Shown: positions 1-7,481, counted from the stretch's first letter. The stretch is 13,601 nt of DNA from UBA4923 sp964606165 (GCA_964606165.1 CAZSFQ010000026.1:1-13601), one strand, 5' to 3'. A program made the numbers and translations. The notes: a model not told the origin generated them from the letters alone.

Positions 1-129
1 GTCCCGGTGGGCCCGCCTTCCATGCAGGTTCTGCTTCTGATCACTAAGGATGACAAGGGGAATGTGAGTGAGGAAAGGCGCGGCCAGGTGAAATTTGTGG
101 AAATGGTGGGCAACTATGGCTGGGACTGA
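1..129 (+). CDS. pcm: Protein-L-isoaspartate O-methyltransferase, C-terminal fragment (probable)
   Basis: An open frame runs in from the left edge and stops at TGA 127-129, so only the last 42 residues are visible. They read as a PVG turn, a run of hydrophobic strand residues (QVLLLITKD), a charged hairpin, and a closing strand FVEMVGNYGWD. This matches the usual end of Pcm enzymes, where a PVG segment leads to a final strand of the type RFVPLIGxxGW. Pcm uses S-adenosylmethionine to methylate isoaspartyl residues in damaged cytosolic proteins, starting their repair. The catalytic SAM-binding core lies outside the window, so the assignment rests on the tail alone. The next gene starts inside this one (14-base overlap), which points to co-transcription and translational coupling. 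Another SAM-dependent methyltransferase with a similar tail remains possible. Confidence 0.6.
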   Translation, partial: VPVGPPSMQVLLLITKDDKGNVSEERRGQVKFVEMVGNYGWD

Positions 130-613
130 CGTGTCAGCCGCCGCAAGGGTCGAAGCCCTGGCCTATTACGAAGCCGCCTACGATTATTACGAGCAGCTGG
201 AAGACCTGTTCGGCCACAATACCGTCGATGACATCACCGACATAGACAATGAAGACTCTTATGAATACAGCTACCTGATTTCCCTTAACCGTGACAAGAT
301 CAAGCTTCTTTCGGAGGAGATCGATGATCTGCTCAAAGAAGAGGACGCTTATTTTTTCAACATTTTGATCTCACGGGAAAAACCGATCGCAAGCAAGTGT
401 TTCTGGAAATACCCGAAAGAAGGCCGGGGCCAGGAGCTGATCGTGTCCCCTGCGTATTTCCTGGAAGATCAGGCAGCCGCCGATGAGCTTTTTGAGGATT
501 TTCTCAAAAAAAACGCTTTGCTCTGCCTCACGGAAGAGGAGTTGCAGGAAGCGGTCCTGCTCCATGGTCAGGAAGTCAGTATTTACTACAAGTATTTCAA
601 CCGGTCCCTATGA
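116..613 (+). CDS. Acidic hypothetical protein, 165 aa
   Basis: I do not recognise this family. The ATG at 116 lies 14 bases inside the end of the upstream pcm-like gene and has a GGTGGG ribosome-binding stretch about 5 bases before it; a TTG at 95 in the same frame is a weaker alternative. The product is strongly acidic and rich in Tyr, Asp and Glu, with a helical, coiled-coil-prone N-terminal half (YYEAAYDYYEQLEDLF) and no membrane segment, signal peptide or recognisable catalytic motif, so it is probably cytosolic. The gene sits between pcm and an M3 peptidase, 18 bases before the latter, so all appear to be in one operon. A role linked to protein repair or turnover would be guesswork from context. 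Confidence 0.75.
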   Translation: MAGTDVSAAARVEALAYYEAAYDYYEQLEDLFGHNTVDDITDIDNEDSYEYSYLISLNRDKIKLLSEEIDDLLKEEDAYFFNILISREKPIASKCFWKYPKEGRGQELIVSPAYFLEDQAAADELFEDFLKKNALLCLTEEELQEAVLLHGQEVSIYYKYFNRSL

Positions 614-631
614 CCGGCAAGGGAGGCTAAG

Positions 632-2389
632 ATGCAAGAAGCAGGAAGATGGGATCTCAGTCCGCTCTATGACGGGCTGGACGATCCCCGGATTGAGGAA
701 GATTTTGGCAAGCTGACAGGGCTCGTTGAGGAGAGCAAAGTCTTCTTTGACGGTGAAGCGGATCCAGCAGGACGGGTTGCTGCCGGCATCAAACTGGCCG
801 AAGAAGTAAGTGAAACCTTAAGGCAGCTTGCCTCTTACCTGTCACTTGTATCTTCCGCCGACACCAGTATCTCCCGGACGACAGCCCTTCTGAACAAAGT
901 GAGGGGCATCATGGCCGGATACGCCGGCTTTGATGTCAATTTCAAGCGTCTTATAGCGGACCTTGATATCGACCGGCTTCTGGAAGAAGAGGATCTCGGC
1001 CAATACAATTTTTACCTTGGGGAGAGTAAGAAAGAAGCCGGCTACCTTCTGGACGCCGGCCTGGAGGAATTGATCGCGCGCCTTAATATCCATGGGGTCG
1101 ATGCCTGGGGCAATCTTTTTCGCGATCTGACCTCGACGGCCAAGATTGAATGGGACGGAAAAGAGAAGACGCTGACGGAGCTTCGCAATCTGGCCTACGA
1201 TCCGGATCCCGCGACCCGCCACGGGGCCTACCGGGCAGAACTGACCCTTTACCCCGGGATTGAAAAACCGCTTGCGTCCGCCCTGGGGTCCATCAAGGGT
1301 CAGGTCCTTTACCTCAGCCGCAAACGAGGCCACGCCAGTCCCCTGGATGAGGCACTTTTTAAGAGTAAGATGAGCCGGGAAACCCTGGATGCCATGATTG
1401 AGGCCATGACCGAAAAAAAAGATGTCTTTGGCCGTTACTACAAGGCCAAAGCAGCCTTTTTCGGCCAGGAAAGCCTTCACTGGGCTGACATGTTCGCTCC
1501 CCTGGGCAAGCTGCCGGACGGCTACACCATCGAAGACTCAAGAAAATTGCTGGTTTCGTCTTTCGAAAAACTGCACCCGCCCATCGCGGATTTGATTGAC
1601 AGGGCCTACCGGGATCAGTGGATCGATTTCTTCCCCCGGGAGAATAAGGTTGGAGGCGCTTTTTGTTCCAACCTGGCGGCCATCCGCCAGAGCAGGGTGC
1701 TGACCAATTTTGAAGGCTCCTTCAGCGCTGTAAGCACACTGGCCCACGAATTGGGGCACGCTTATCACGGCTCCCGCATCGAGGGTCACGCGCCGCTCAA
1801 CCGGTCCTATTCTATGCCGGTCGCTGAGACGGCGTCCATTTTCAACGAAACACACTTTTTACTCCAGCAACTGAAAGCCAGCGATGACCCGCAGGTCAGG
1901 CTGGGCCTGCTGGACGGCTTTCTCATGAACAGCGGCCAGGTCATCTGTGACATCCTGTCGCGCTTTCTGTTTGAACAACAGGTCTTTGAACGCGTCGAGT
2001 CGGAAGCCCTGCGGTCCGAAGACTTGCAGGCCATCATACACCAGGCGCAATTGACGGCTTACGGGGACGGCCTGGATGCGGAGAGTCTTCATCCTTATAT
2101 GTGGGCCTGCAAGCCGCACTACTACTCCGCATCACTCAGCTTTTACAATTTCCCCTATGCTTTTGGGGCTCTTTTTGCTTCGGCTCTCTACCAGAAGGCA
2201 GAAGAGCAGGGGCCCGCTTTCATGAAACAATACGACCAGATGCTGACCGCCACCACCATTTCCACGGTAGAGGAGACCGGTCGGCTTGTGGGGCTGGATC
2301 TGACCAGAAAAGAAACATGGTTGGAAGGTATGGATTCCTTTCAATCCTTTGTCAAGGCATTCGAGGAGCTTGCGCAAGAACTGAATTAA
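632..2389 (+). CDS. pepF: M3 family oligoendopeptidase (PepF-type)
   Basis: A 585-residue zinc metallopeptidase of family M3, a cytosolic enzyme that cleaves short peptides, generally in peptide recycling. The zinc site is visible: HELGH at residues 372-376 gives two zinc-binding histidines and the catalytic Glu373, and Glu399 in the following VAETASIFNE segment is the expected third ligand. The rest is the long helical scaffold of PepF-like enzymes, including the conserved opening WDLSPLYDGLDD near the N-terminus, and the length of about 600 residues is normal. The ATG at 632 is preceded by GGGAGG at 621-626 with 5-base spacing. It lies 18 bases after the acidic hypothetical gene and 18 bases before the DsrE-like gene, consistent with one operon. 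Substrate specificity and the exact subclade cannot be read from the sequence. Confidence 0.95.
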   Translation: MQEAGRWDLSPLYDGLDDPRIEEDFGKLTGLVEESKVFFDGEADPAGRVAAGIKLAEEVSETLRQLASYLSLVSSADTSISRTTALLNKVRGIMAGYAGFDVNFKRLIADLDIDRLLEEEDLGQYNFYLGESKKEAGYLLDAGLEELIARLNIHGVDAWGNLFRDLTSTAKIEWDGKEKTLTELRNLAYDPDPATRHGAYRAELTLYPGIEKPLASALGSIKGQVLYLSRKRGHASPLDEALFKSKMSRETLDAMIEAMTEKKDVFGRYYKAKAAFFGQESLHWADMFAPLGKLPDGYTIEDSRKLLVSSFEKLHPPIADLIDRAYRDQWIDFFPRENKVGGAFCSNLAAIRQSRVLTNFEGSFSAVSTLAHELGHAYHGSRIEGHAPLNRSYSMPVAETASIFNETHFLLQQLKASDDPQVRLGLLDGFLMNSGQVICDILSRFLFEQQVFERVESEALRSEDLQAIIHQAQLTAYGDGLDAESLHPYMWACKPHYYSASLSFYNFPYAFGALFASALYQKAEEQGPAFMKQYDQMLTATTISTVEETGRLVGLDLTRKETWLEGMDSFQSFVKAFEELAQELN

Positions 2390-2407
2390 GAGAAGGAGAA
2401 AGTCGAA

Positions 2408-2746
2408 ATGAAGAAATTTCTGTTTTACGGTATGACCGGTGACAAGATGTGCTTTTTGCACATCCTGATGAACGCGCTGGACCTGACTGCGGAAGGGATG
2501 GAAACCAGAATCATTTTTGAGGGGGCTTCGGTCAAACTGGTTCCCCTGCTGGAAGAAGATAACAATCCCTTGTACCTGAAGGCCAAAGAAAAGGGCCTGG
2601 TCGCCGGCATCTGCCTGGCCTGTTCCAAAGCCCTGGGTGTTTATGAACAATGCGTTGAATCGGGCCTTCCCTTCCTGTCCGACATGATGGGGCACGCCGG
2701 GATGAAGCCCTACATTCTTGAAGGTTTTGAAGTGATCAGTTTGTAA
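2408..2746 (+). CDS. DsrE/DsrF-like small protein
   Basis: A 112-residue protein with the pattern of the DsrE/DsrF-like fold: a first strand KKFLFYGM followed by a loop and helix (TGDKMCFLHILMNALDL), a second strand METRIIFEGASV, and the segment GLVAGICLACSKALGV containing Cys69 and Cys72, with Cys82 just after. Family members are small cytosolic proteins, some of which relay sulfur through a conserved cysteine (as in TusBCD and DsrEFH), while many stand-alone versions have no known role. Cys72 lies where the reactive cysteine is often found, but this is inferred from the motif. The start is supported by AAGGAG at 2393-2398, 9 bases upstream. It is the last gene of the rightward operon and is followed at once by an intrinsic terminator. 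No sulfur-metabolism genes are nearby. Confidence 0.8.
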   Translation: MKKFLFYGMTGDKMCFLHILMNALDLTAEGMETRIIFEGASVKLVPLLEEDNNPLYLKAKEKGLVAGICLACSKALGVYEQCVESGLPFLSDMMGHAGMKPYILEGFEVISL

Positions 2747-2770
2747 TAACTGAAATCAAGGGCACGGCAT

Positions 2771-2815
2771 AAAAAGGCTTCCTGCGGAACCAGTCACGCG
2801 GGAAGCCTGATTTTT
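2771..2815. terminator. Bidirectional intrinsic terminator between converging genes
   Basis: A 12-bp stem (arms 2775-2786 and 2797-2808, one G-T wobble) with a 10-base loop is followed by TTTTT at 2811-2815 and preceded by AAAAA at 2771-2775. It can therefore end the rightward pcm-dsrE operon and, read on the other strand, the leftward 75-aa gene that stops at 2843. Confidence 0.88.
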
Positions 2816-2842
2816 GCCGGAGAGTCCGGCCCTTCGGCCTTC

Positions 2843-3070
2843 CTATTCCTTCCAGTAATTGTTAGCCGCTGCCACCGTCTGAAAATGGATGGCCACAACC
2901 TGCGAGGCTGCTGTCAGGCTATCCGCGTTCTCAGAGTAGACCGGACGAAGCTTCTCGCGGACTGCCGGGTCCGGTTGCGTATAGGCCACGCCTTTGCGGG
3001 CGAGTTTGATTGCCAGTTCGAAGCCCTGCTGGGCTGTTTCAGTTTTTAATGTCTCAAGCCAAAGATCCAT
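2843..3070 (-). CDS. Small hypothetical protein, 75 aa
   Basis: I do not recognise this protein, but the gene is well supported. Its ATG (3068-3070) is preceded by a near-perfect AAGGAGG ribosome binding site (3077-3083) at 6-base spacing, and it ends just before a terminator that works in this direction. The product is soluble and mostly helical by composition, with no cysteines, membrane segment or signal peptide. A Pro-containing turn (YTQPDPAVREKLRPVY) sits in the middle and the C-terminal half is Ala- and Asn-rich, ending in NNYWKE. It lies about 117 bases downstream of the RsgI-like gene on the same strand. No clear terminator separates them, so it may be read from the same transcript. 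Function is unknown. Confidence 0.8.
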   Translation of the reverse strand: MDLWLETLKTETAQQGFELAIKLARKGVAYTQPDPAVREKLRPVYSENADSLTAASQVVAIHFQTVAAANNYWKE

Positions 3071-3187
3071 GATGAGCCTCCTTATTGCGTACCCTTCGTA
3101 GGGGGATGCGGAATAACACCGCTGACCTCATTATCGACAATTTGACTTGCGCTGACAGATGTTTTGTTACGGCAGGGCCGGAAGGTC

Positions 3188-4708
3188 TCAATCGATTTCT
3201 TTTTCAAATTCAAGAATTTTACCGCTTTCCGCATGAATCTCGTATTCGTATTCATAGCCCCCGTATTTGAATTCCACTTCATAATAGGGAGGGGATTTCC
3301 TGTCCTTCAATTCAATCTCAAAATCGCTGACCTGGCTTCGTTTCAGCCCGGCATGATTCAAGGCGATCTCTTCTGCCCTGCCCGCTCCAATGTGCTCTCC
3401 TTGCTTCCCTGTCGTCCCTTGGGTCGTCGTGGGAGGGCTGGAACTGCCGTTTCCATCTCTGGTCTTTTCAATTTCGACTTCAATGATTGCTCCGGACTCC
3501 GCTTCGATCTTGTATTCGTACTTTTTATTTCCGTGCTCAAATTCGATCTCATAGAAGACGCGATTTTGTTTACGCTCCATTTCGGCCTCAAGTTTTCTTA
3601 CAACACTTCTACTTAAGCCGGCGTGATCCAGCGCGATCTTTTCCGCCTTATCCTGGCCGATGTACTGGCCGGTCTGGACGGGAGGCTTCGCTGCCCCGCC
3701 TTTTTCCTTGGACTTGAACTCCAGGATCCTGCCGCTTTTGGCGTCGATCTCGTAATCGTATTCGGTATTGCCGAGATAGAATTCGACTTCGTAGACCATG
3801 CGGCCGTCATCGTAGTCAAGTTCGACCTCAAGTTTCCGGGTATCCTTTTCCCTTACACCAGCGTGGTCCAGGGCAATCTCTTTTGCCCTTTCGTCCCCGA
3901 TGTATTCTTTTGCGCTGGCCGTACCCGTCACGCTGACCCCCTCCAGAGTGGCCTGGCGGGAAGAGATAAGCAGGTTGATGTCATTGATGGAGAGCCTTGC
4001 GACATCCGTGAACCGGATGCCCGGGTCCTGCTTGACCAGCTGTTCGATCAGTGCTGCCTTGCCCGGGGAAATGCTATGTTCGGCCGCCAATTCCTGATAG
4101 TGATGGTCTGAACGGGATGTCTGGCTCAGGATGGCTCCCTGGAGCGAAAATCCGCGCAGCAGTTCACTTACCTCATCTGAAAGGTGCTTTTGCAGCCGGT
4201 CGCCCCGTTCCGTGTTACGGCTGTCAACAGTGATCAGGATCGAGTTCTTGAACTCCGTGATGTAACCATTCCGCACCATGGATCCGATAAGGGCATTGAC
4301 GGCAACATCGAGATCAACACCCTTCAGTTTCATGGTGCCGACGACGGTTTCACCTTCCTCGTTTCGCGGTTTGACCTGCAGGATTTTCTCCTTTCGGTTG
4401 ACTGACAGCTCAATGCTGGGGTTGACGTCGAAGGCGACTACGGCCTGCGTGGCATAAGCGGAATAGCCGAACCAGGCCCCGAAGAGCAGGAGAATGGCGG
4501 CGGCGGCCGGTGCCAGCGCATACTTCCACCGCCGTGCCGGACGATCTTCTTTCCCTGACAAAGGCAAAATCTTTTCATTGGTTGCATTCATCTTATTTGA
4601 CTCCTCTTCCTGTTCGATTTGTTCGAGGAGTTTGGGCAGGACGTCGGGAACGGACGACTCGATCGCGCGTTTCAGTCTGTTTTCAATCATTTGATTTGAT
4701 TCTTTCAT
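3188..4708 (-). CDS. RsgI-like membrane anti-sigma factor with three PepSY domains
   Basis: A 506-residue single-pass membrane protein, probably the anti-sigma partner of the ECF sigma factor directly upstream. Residues 1-60 are a charged cytosolic segment likely to bind the sigma factor. Residues about 61-86 form the membrane helix. Residues 87-120 carry the signature VVAFDVNPSIELSVNRKEK, typical of the extracytoplasmic part of RsgI proteins; the Asn96-Pro97 bond lies where RsgI proteins are, as I recall, reported to self-cleave. A mixed helical region follows (about 120-265), then three tandem PepSY domains (269-332, 349-412, 439-502), the last two joined by a Ser/Pro/Thr/Gly-rich linker. 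Well-known RsgI proteins often carry carbohydrate-binding C-termini, so the PepSY array implies another signal or a regulator of proteolysis. The ATG is preceded by GGAGGAAGG and overlaps the sigma stop codon (ATGA), so translation is coupled. Confidence 0.88.
   Translation of the reverse strand: MKESNQMIENRLKRAIESSVPDVLPKLLEQIEQEEESNKMNATNEKILPLSGKEDRPARRWKYALAPAAAAILLLFGAWFGYSAYATQAVVAFDVNPSIELSVNRKEKILQVKPRNEEGETVVGTMKLKGVDLDVAVNALIGSMVRNGYITEFKNSILITVDSRNTERGDRLQKHLSDEVSELLRGFSLQGAILSQTSRSDHHYQELAAEHSISPGKAALIEQLVKQDPGIRFTDVARLSINDINLLISSRQATLEGVSVTGTASAKEYIGDERAKEIALDHAGVREKDTRKLEVELDYDDGRMVYEVEFYLGNTEYDYEIDAKSGRILEFKSKEKGGAAKPPVQTGQYIGQDKAEKIALDHAGLSRSVVRKLEAEMERKQNRVFYEIEFEHGNKKYEYKIEAESGAIIEVEIEKTRDGNGSSSPPTTTQGTTGKQGEHIGAGRAEEIALNHAGLKRSQVSDFEIELKDRKSPPYYEVEFKYGGYEYEYEIHAESGKILEFEKEID
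3203..3904 (-). repeat. Three tandem PepSY-domain repeats within the anti-sigma gene
   Basis: Three 64-codon units at 3713-3904, 3473-3664 and 3203-3394 align without gaps at protein level. Each has a (Y/H)IG start, an A-E/K-IAL-(D/N)HAG motif, a central Y-E-(V/I)-EF strand and an (A/E)-SG-I-E end. Spacers are about 16 and 26 codons. The copies have diverged at DNA level, so the duplication is old. Confidence 0.9.
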
Positions 4709-5232
4709 GATCCTTCCTCCTCCAGGATATTCCGGAGTTTTGACAGGGAGCGGCGGTATTTGGAAAGCACCGTCCCCAAAGGGATGCCAAGCAGCTTCGC
4801 GATCTCACGGTGCTTCAGCCGTTCGACGCTGTGCAAGATGACGATCTGGCGTTCCTCCTCCGTCAGCATCTGGAGAACAGTCCGCAGAACCAGCCGGTCC
4901 AAGGCTGTTTCCGCAAAATCCGCCCGTGCATCCGCAATCCATTCGTCTTGGAGTGAAAGCTCACCGGCCGGCCTGGATCTGACCTTGTCCAGGGCCAGAT
5001 TCCTTGCGATGGTGAGAATCCAGGCCATGGGTTTGCCCTTGGCGCGGTAGCGGCCTGAAGCCCGGCAGATCCTGATGTAGGTATCCTGCATGACATCCTC
5101 GGCGTCCTGCGGATGCCGAACGATGGAAAGCGCCAGTCCGTAAACCGCCGTCTTTGTCCGCTCGTAAAGCTCCTCCAGGGCGTCCGTCTCGCCGGCAGCC
5201 AGTCTTTCAATTTGCTTTTCCAGGTCGTCCAT
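4705..5232 (-). CDS. ECF-type RNA polymerase sigma factor
   Basis: A 175-residue sigma-70 family protein of the extracytoplasmic function class. Region 2 spans about residues 22-88, with the core-binding and -10 recognition segment DAEDVMQDTYIRICRASGRY followed by AWILTIARNLALDKVRSR. Region 4 spans about 117-170, with LTEEERQIVILHSVERLKH and the helix-turn-helix EIAKLLGIPLGTVLSKYRR. Regions 1.1 and 3 are absent, as expected for ECF factors. I place the start at ATG 5232, which has AGGAG (5238-5242) 5 bases upstream; the in-frame TTG at 5247 lies upstream of that site and is unlikely. The stop overlaps the start of the RsgI-like gene by four bases, so the sigma factor is probably held inactive by that partner. 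Upstream is a divergent intergenic region shared with alkA. I found no convincing ECF-type autoregulatory promoter there. Confidence 0.93.
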   Translation of the reverse strand: MDDLEKQIERLAAGETDALEELYERTKTAVYGLALSIVRHPQDAEDVMQDTYIRICRASGRYRAKGKPMAWILTIARNLALDKVRSRPAGELSLQDEWIADARADFAETALDRLVLRTVLQMLTEEERQIVILHSVERLKHREIAKLLGIPLGTVLSKYRRSLSKLRNILEEEGS

Positions 5233-5403
5233 GATCGCTCCTGCCAAAACCCTCTCACCTTAATAACGGCGCGGAAGGACTTTTTATTGCATCACCTACT
5301 AAGATTAGACAACGAAACGGAAAATTTATTGAGCTGATATGGTACAGGGGAGGAAGAAAGCAGGAGCCCGTTATGGTGTATTGTGAACCGGGAGGGACAA
5401 CTC

Positions 5404-6321
5404 ATGGCTGGTTTGCAGGTTGAGGATGCCGCAATCATTACAAAAGATCTTCCCTATCGCCCGCCCTACCAATGGGATCGCTTGCTTGGCTTTCTTGAGG
5501 GGCGTGCCATCGATGGTGTCGAGGTCATTCGCGACCACTCCTACTGGAGAGTGGTCCGGGAGGATACAAAAGAAGGGCAGGCCTTAACCGGCTGGATCCG
5601 GGTCTCCGACCACCCTTCAGGAAACCACCTGCAGCTCAGCCTGCCGAAAAACCTTCTGGCGGTTCTGCCCCAGGTCGAGCGCAAGGTCAGCCGGATGTTC
5701 GATATTGACTGCGATCCGGAGGCGATTTACGACCACCTTCGGTCAATGAACGAGATCAAGGCGGGCCTTTGCGTTCCCGGGACCCGGGTGCCCGGTACCT
5801 ACGACGTGTTTGAAATGTGTGTGCGTGCCATCCTGGGCCAGCAAATCACGGTCAAGGCGGCACGGACTCTTGCCTCACGCCTGGCCTCCTTCTTTGGTGA
5901 GCCGGTTGAAACCGGCATCGAGGGCCTGACACACGCCTTTCCGCACATCCACTCAATCCTGGAATTGGGAGACACGGTCTCCGACACCCTGGGGCCCCTG
6001 GGTGTCATGGGACAGCGGTCGCGGACTATTTTTGCCTTGGCGGAACTGATCCGTGACGGAGTCTTGGATCCGGAAGGCGCACAGGAAGCTGAAAGCCGGA
6101 TTGAAACCTTGATGAAAGTCAAGGGAATCGGTCCCTGGACTGCCCAGTACCTGGCCATGCGGGCATTAAAGTGGCCCGATGCCTTCCCGGCGACCGACTA
6201 TGGCGTCAAAAAAGTGCTTGAACCCAGGACGCAGGATGAAATAAGGAAGCTGTCGGATACCTGGCGCCCCTGGCGTGCCTATGCCACCATCAATATTTGG
6301 AACTCGAGGTTAAAAAATTGA
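5404..6321 (+). CDS. alkA: DNA-3-methyladenine glycosylase II (AlkA-type)
   Basis: A 305-residue base-excision repair glycosylase that removes alkylated bases from DNA, leaving abasic sites. The N-terminal AlkA domain is recognisable (LPYRPPYQWDRLLGFLEGRA near residue 15). A helix-hairpin-helix GPD core follows, with VRAILGQQITVKAARTLA, the hairpin VKGIGPWTAQYLAMRAL around Gly241, and the catalytic Asp265 in PATDYGVKK. The length is close to that of E. coli AlkA (282 aa). I chose ATG 5404 because GGAGG at 5391-5395 lies 8 bases upstream; a GTG at 5383 in frame would be placed before that site. The gene is divergent from the sigma/anti-sigma pair and overlaps ogt by four bases, giving a compact alkylation-repair operon. 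No Ada-type regulator is seen in the window. Confidence 0.93.
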   Translation: MAGLQVEDAAIITKDLPYRPPYQWDRLLGFLEGRAIDGVEVIRDHSYWRVVREDTKEGQALTGWIRVSDHPSGNHLQLSLPKNLLAVLPQVERKVSRMFDIDCDPEAIYDHLRSMNEIKAGLCVPGTRVPGTYDVFEMCVRAILGQQITVKAARTLASRLASFFGEPVETGIEGLTHAFPHIHSILELGDTVSDTLGPLGVMGQRSRTIFALAELIRDGVLDPEGAQEAESRIETLMKVKGIGPWTAQYLAMRALKWPDAFPATDYGVKKVLEPRTQDEIRKLSDTWRPWRAYATINIWNSRLKN

Positions 6322-6833
6322 TCTTGTATCAGTCGGTTTACAATTCGCCGATCGGCAAACTGACGGTGGTCAGTGATGATCAATCGCTTACAGGCATCTG
6401 GTTTGAAGATCAAAAATACTACGGGTCAACCCTGACCGGAAAACCGGTCCGTAAGGATGATCTGAAAGCGATTGTACTGGCGTCAAGCTGGCTCGACCGC
6501 TATTTTGCCGGCGCGAATCCCGATCCCCTCGAATTACCGCTCGCACCGCAAGGGACTCCTTTCAGGCAGACAGTCTGGAAAATTTTGCTGGAAATCCCCT
6601 ATGGCGGGACCATGACCTACGGGGAAATTGCCTCCCGGATCGCGGGGGACAGGGGGATGCAAAGGATGTCGGCCCGCGCCGTCGGCGGAGCTGTCGGGCA
6701 CAACCCCATCAGCATCGTGATCCCTTGCCACCGTGTCATTGGCTGGGACGGCAGACTGACTGGTTTTGGCGGAGGCTTGCCGAGAAAAGAATGGCTTCTC
6801 GAGCACGAGGGATGGGTAAGGCCTGCAGGTTGA
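6318..6833 (+). CDS. ogt: Methylated-DNA--protein-cysteine methyltransferase (Ogt)
   Basis: A 171-residue suicide enzyme that transfers the alkyl group from O6-alkylguanine (and O4-alkylthymine) in DNA to its own cysteine. The active-site signature IPCHRV is present with the acceptor Cys137. The preceding winged-helix recognition region (GTPFRQTVWKILLEIPYGGTM) and the glycine-rich VGGAVGHNP segment fit the family, and the length equals that of E. coli Ogt. I choose TTG 6318 as start: GAGGT at 6306-6310 is 7 bases upstream, and the TTG overlaps the alkA stop as TTGA. Another TTG at 6297 and one at 6324 are in frame, and there is no nearby ATG, so the exact start is less certain than the gene. 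Co-translation with alkA puts both alkylation-repair activities under shared control. Confidence 0.93.
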   Translation: MILYQSVYNSPIGKLTVVSDDQSLTGIWFEDQKYYGSTLTGKPVRKDDLKAIVLASSWLDRYFAGANPDPLELPLAPQGTPFRQTVWKILLEIPYGGTMTYGEIASRIAGDRGMQRMSARAVGGAVGHNPISIVIPCHRVIGWDGRLTGFGGGLPRKEWLLEHEGWVRPAG

Positions 6834-6859
6834 CCGCCTGGAAGAATTCCGGTCTGCGG

Positions 6860-6865
6860 TATAAT
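6860..6865 (+). promoter_or_regulatory. Possible -10 element (TATAAT) before the 6894 gene
   Basis: A perfect TATAAT lies in the 60-base gap between ogt and the next gene. The only good -35 match, TTGACC at 6830-6835, is 24 bases away, which is too far for normal spacing, and no better hexamer sits at 16-18 bases. It may be a weak promoter giving the downstream gene its own expression, or chance. Confidence 0.35.
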
Positions 6866-6893
6866 GAGTTTTCAGGAAGTGAGCTGACCATTC

Positions 6894-7454
6894 GTGAAGA
6901 ACTTCTTTGACAGCAAAAGACCTGCCCTTTGGATCACCGCCACGGTCGCGGCTGCCGCCGTCGTGCCCGCTGTTATTTTGTTAAAAAAATCAAGACAGCC
7001 CAAACTGCTTTTCGACCAGCCATATCTTGTCGGTGAGATCGTTTACCAAGCGCCCTTCTATTCTTTCTCCTGTACGCCTGAAACGGCTCCTCTATTTCGC
7101 CTCTCCGGAGACCTTGAGCTTCATTCCAAGGGTGACATGGGCGGACAAAAGGATGAGGCCGGCTGGGTGAAGCTCGGATCCATGCGTGAGTTTGTCCTGG
7201 ACCAGGATCACTTTGACAACCTTTTCTTTACCGGCAAGGAGCGGGAGATCGCCAGGATCAGAAGAAGAAACGCCCGGGCCTGGCGGCTGGACATCTCCCA
7301 GGATCAAAAAGAGGTCTTCTACTATCTGCTGCAGCAGAAAAATGGTCAGATCCTTCTTGCCTATGGCTATCACGCTGACGGACACAAGGGCCCCGAGTCC
7401 CGGTCGTCCATCATCCGCTGGCTGTTCAGGCTAAGCCCTTCCACTCCCGATTAA
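6894..7454 (+). CDS. Single-pass membrane protein resembling the BlaR1/M56 C-terminal domain
   Basis: A 186-residue protein with a short basic N-terminus, a membrane helix at about 11-30 followed by KKSRQPK, then a soluble domain of about 150 residues predicted to lie outside the membrane. The domain holds the segments GEIVYQAPFYSFSCTPETAP, a charged region ending NARAWRLDI, and VFYYLLQQKNGQILLAYGYH followed by IIRWLFRL. From memory, this order resembles the C-terminal part of clostridial BlaR1-like M56 metallopeptidases; here it stands alone, with no HExxH protease portion. This resemblance is inference and needs a profile search. The GTG at 6894 is the first start after an in-frame stop (6885-6887); its AGGAAG at 6874-6879 is unusually far (14 bases). 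It may be read from ogt or from its own promoter. Confidence 0.78.
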   Translation: MKNFFDSKRPALWITATVAAAAVVPAVILLKKSRQPKLLFDQPYLVGEIVYQAPFYSFSCTPETAPLFRLSGDLELHSKGDMGGQKDEAGWVKLGSMREFVLDQDHFDNLFFTGKEREIARIRRRNARAWRLDISQDQKEVFYYLLQQKNGQILLAYGYHADGHKGPESRSSIIRWLFRLSPSTPD

Positions 7455-7481
7455 CCAGTCCTGCCAGGTTATCGCAAATCC

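Noticed and set aside
842..1480. 212-codon open frame on the minus strand
   Set aside because: It lies wholly opposite the M3 peptidase gene, which has full family motifs; its translation looks like an antisense shadow.
2132..2695. 187-codon open frame on the minus strand
   Set aside because: It crosses the ends of two well-supported plus-strand genes and has no ribosome site or family pattern.
5233..5403. Search for an ECF-type autoregulatory promoter between the sigma gene and alkA
   Set aside because: Only partial matches such as GTCTAA on the minus strand were found, without a suitable -35 element at normal spacing.
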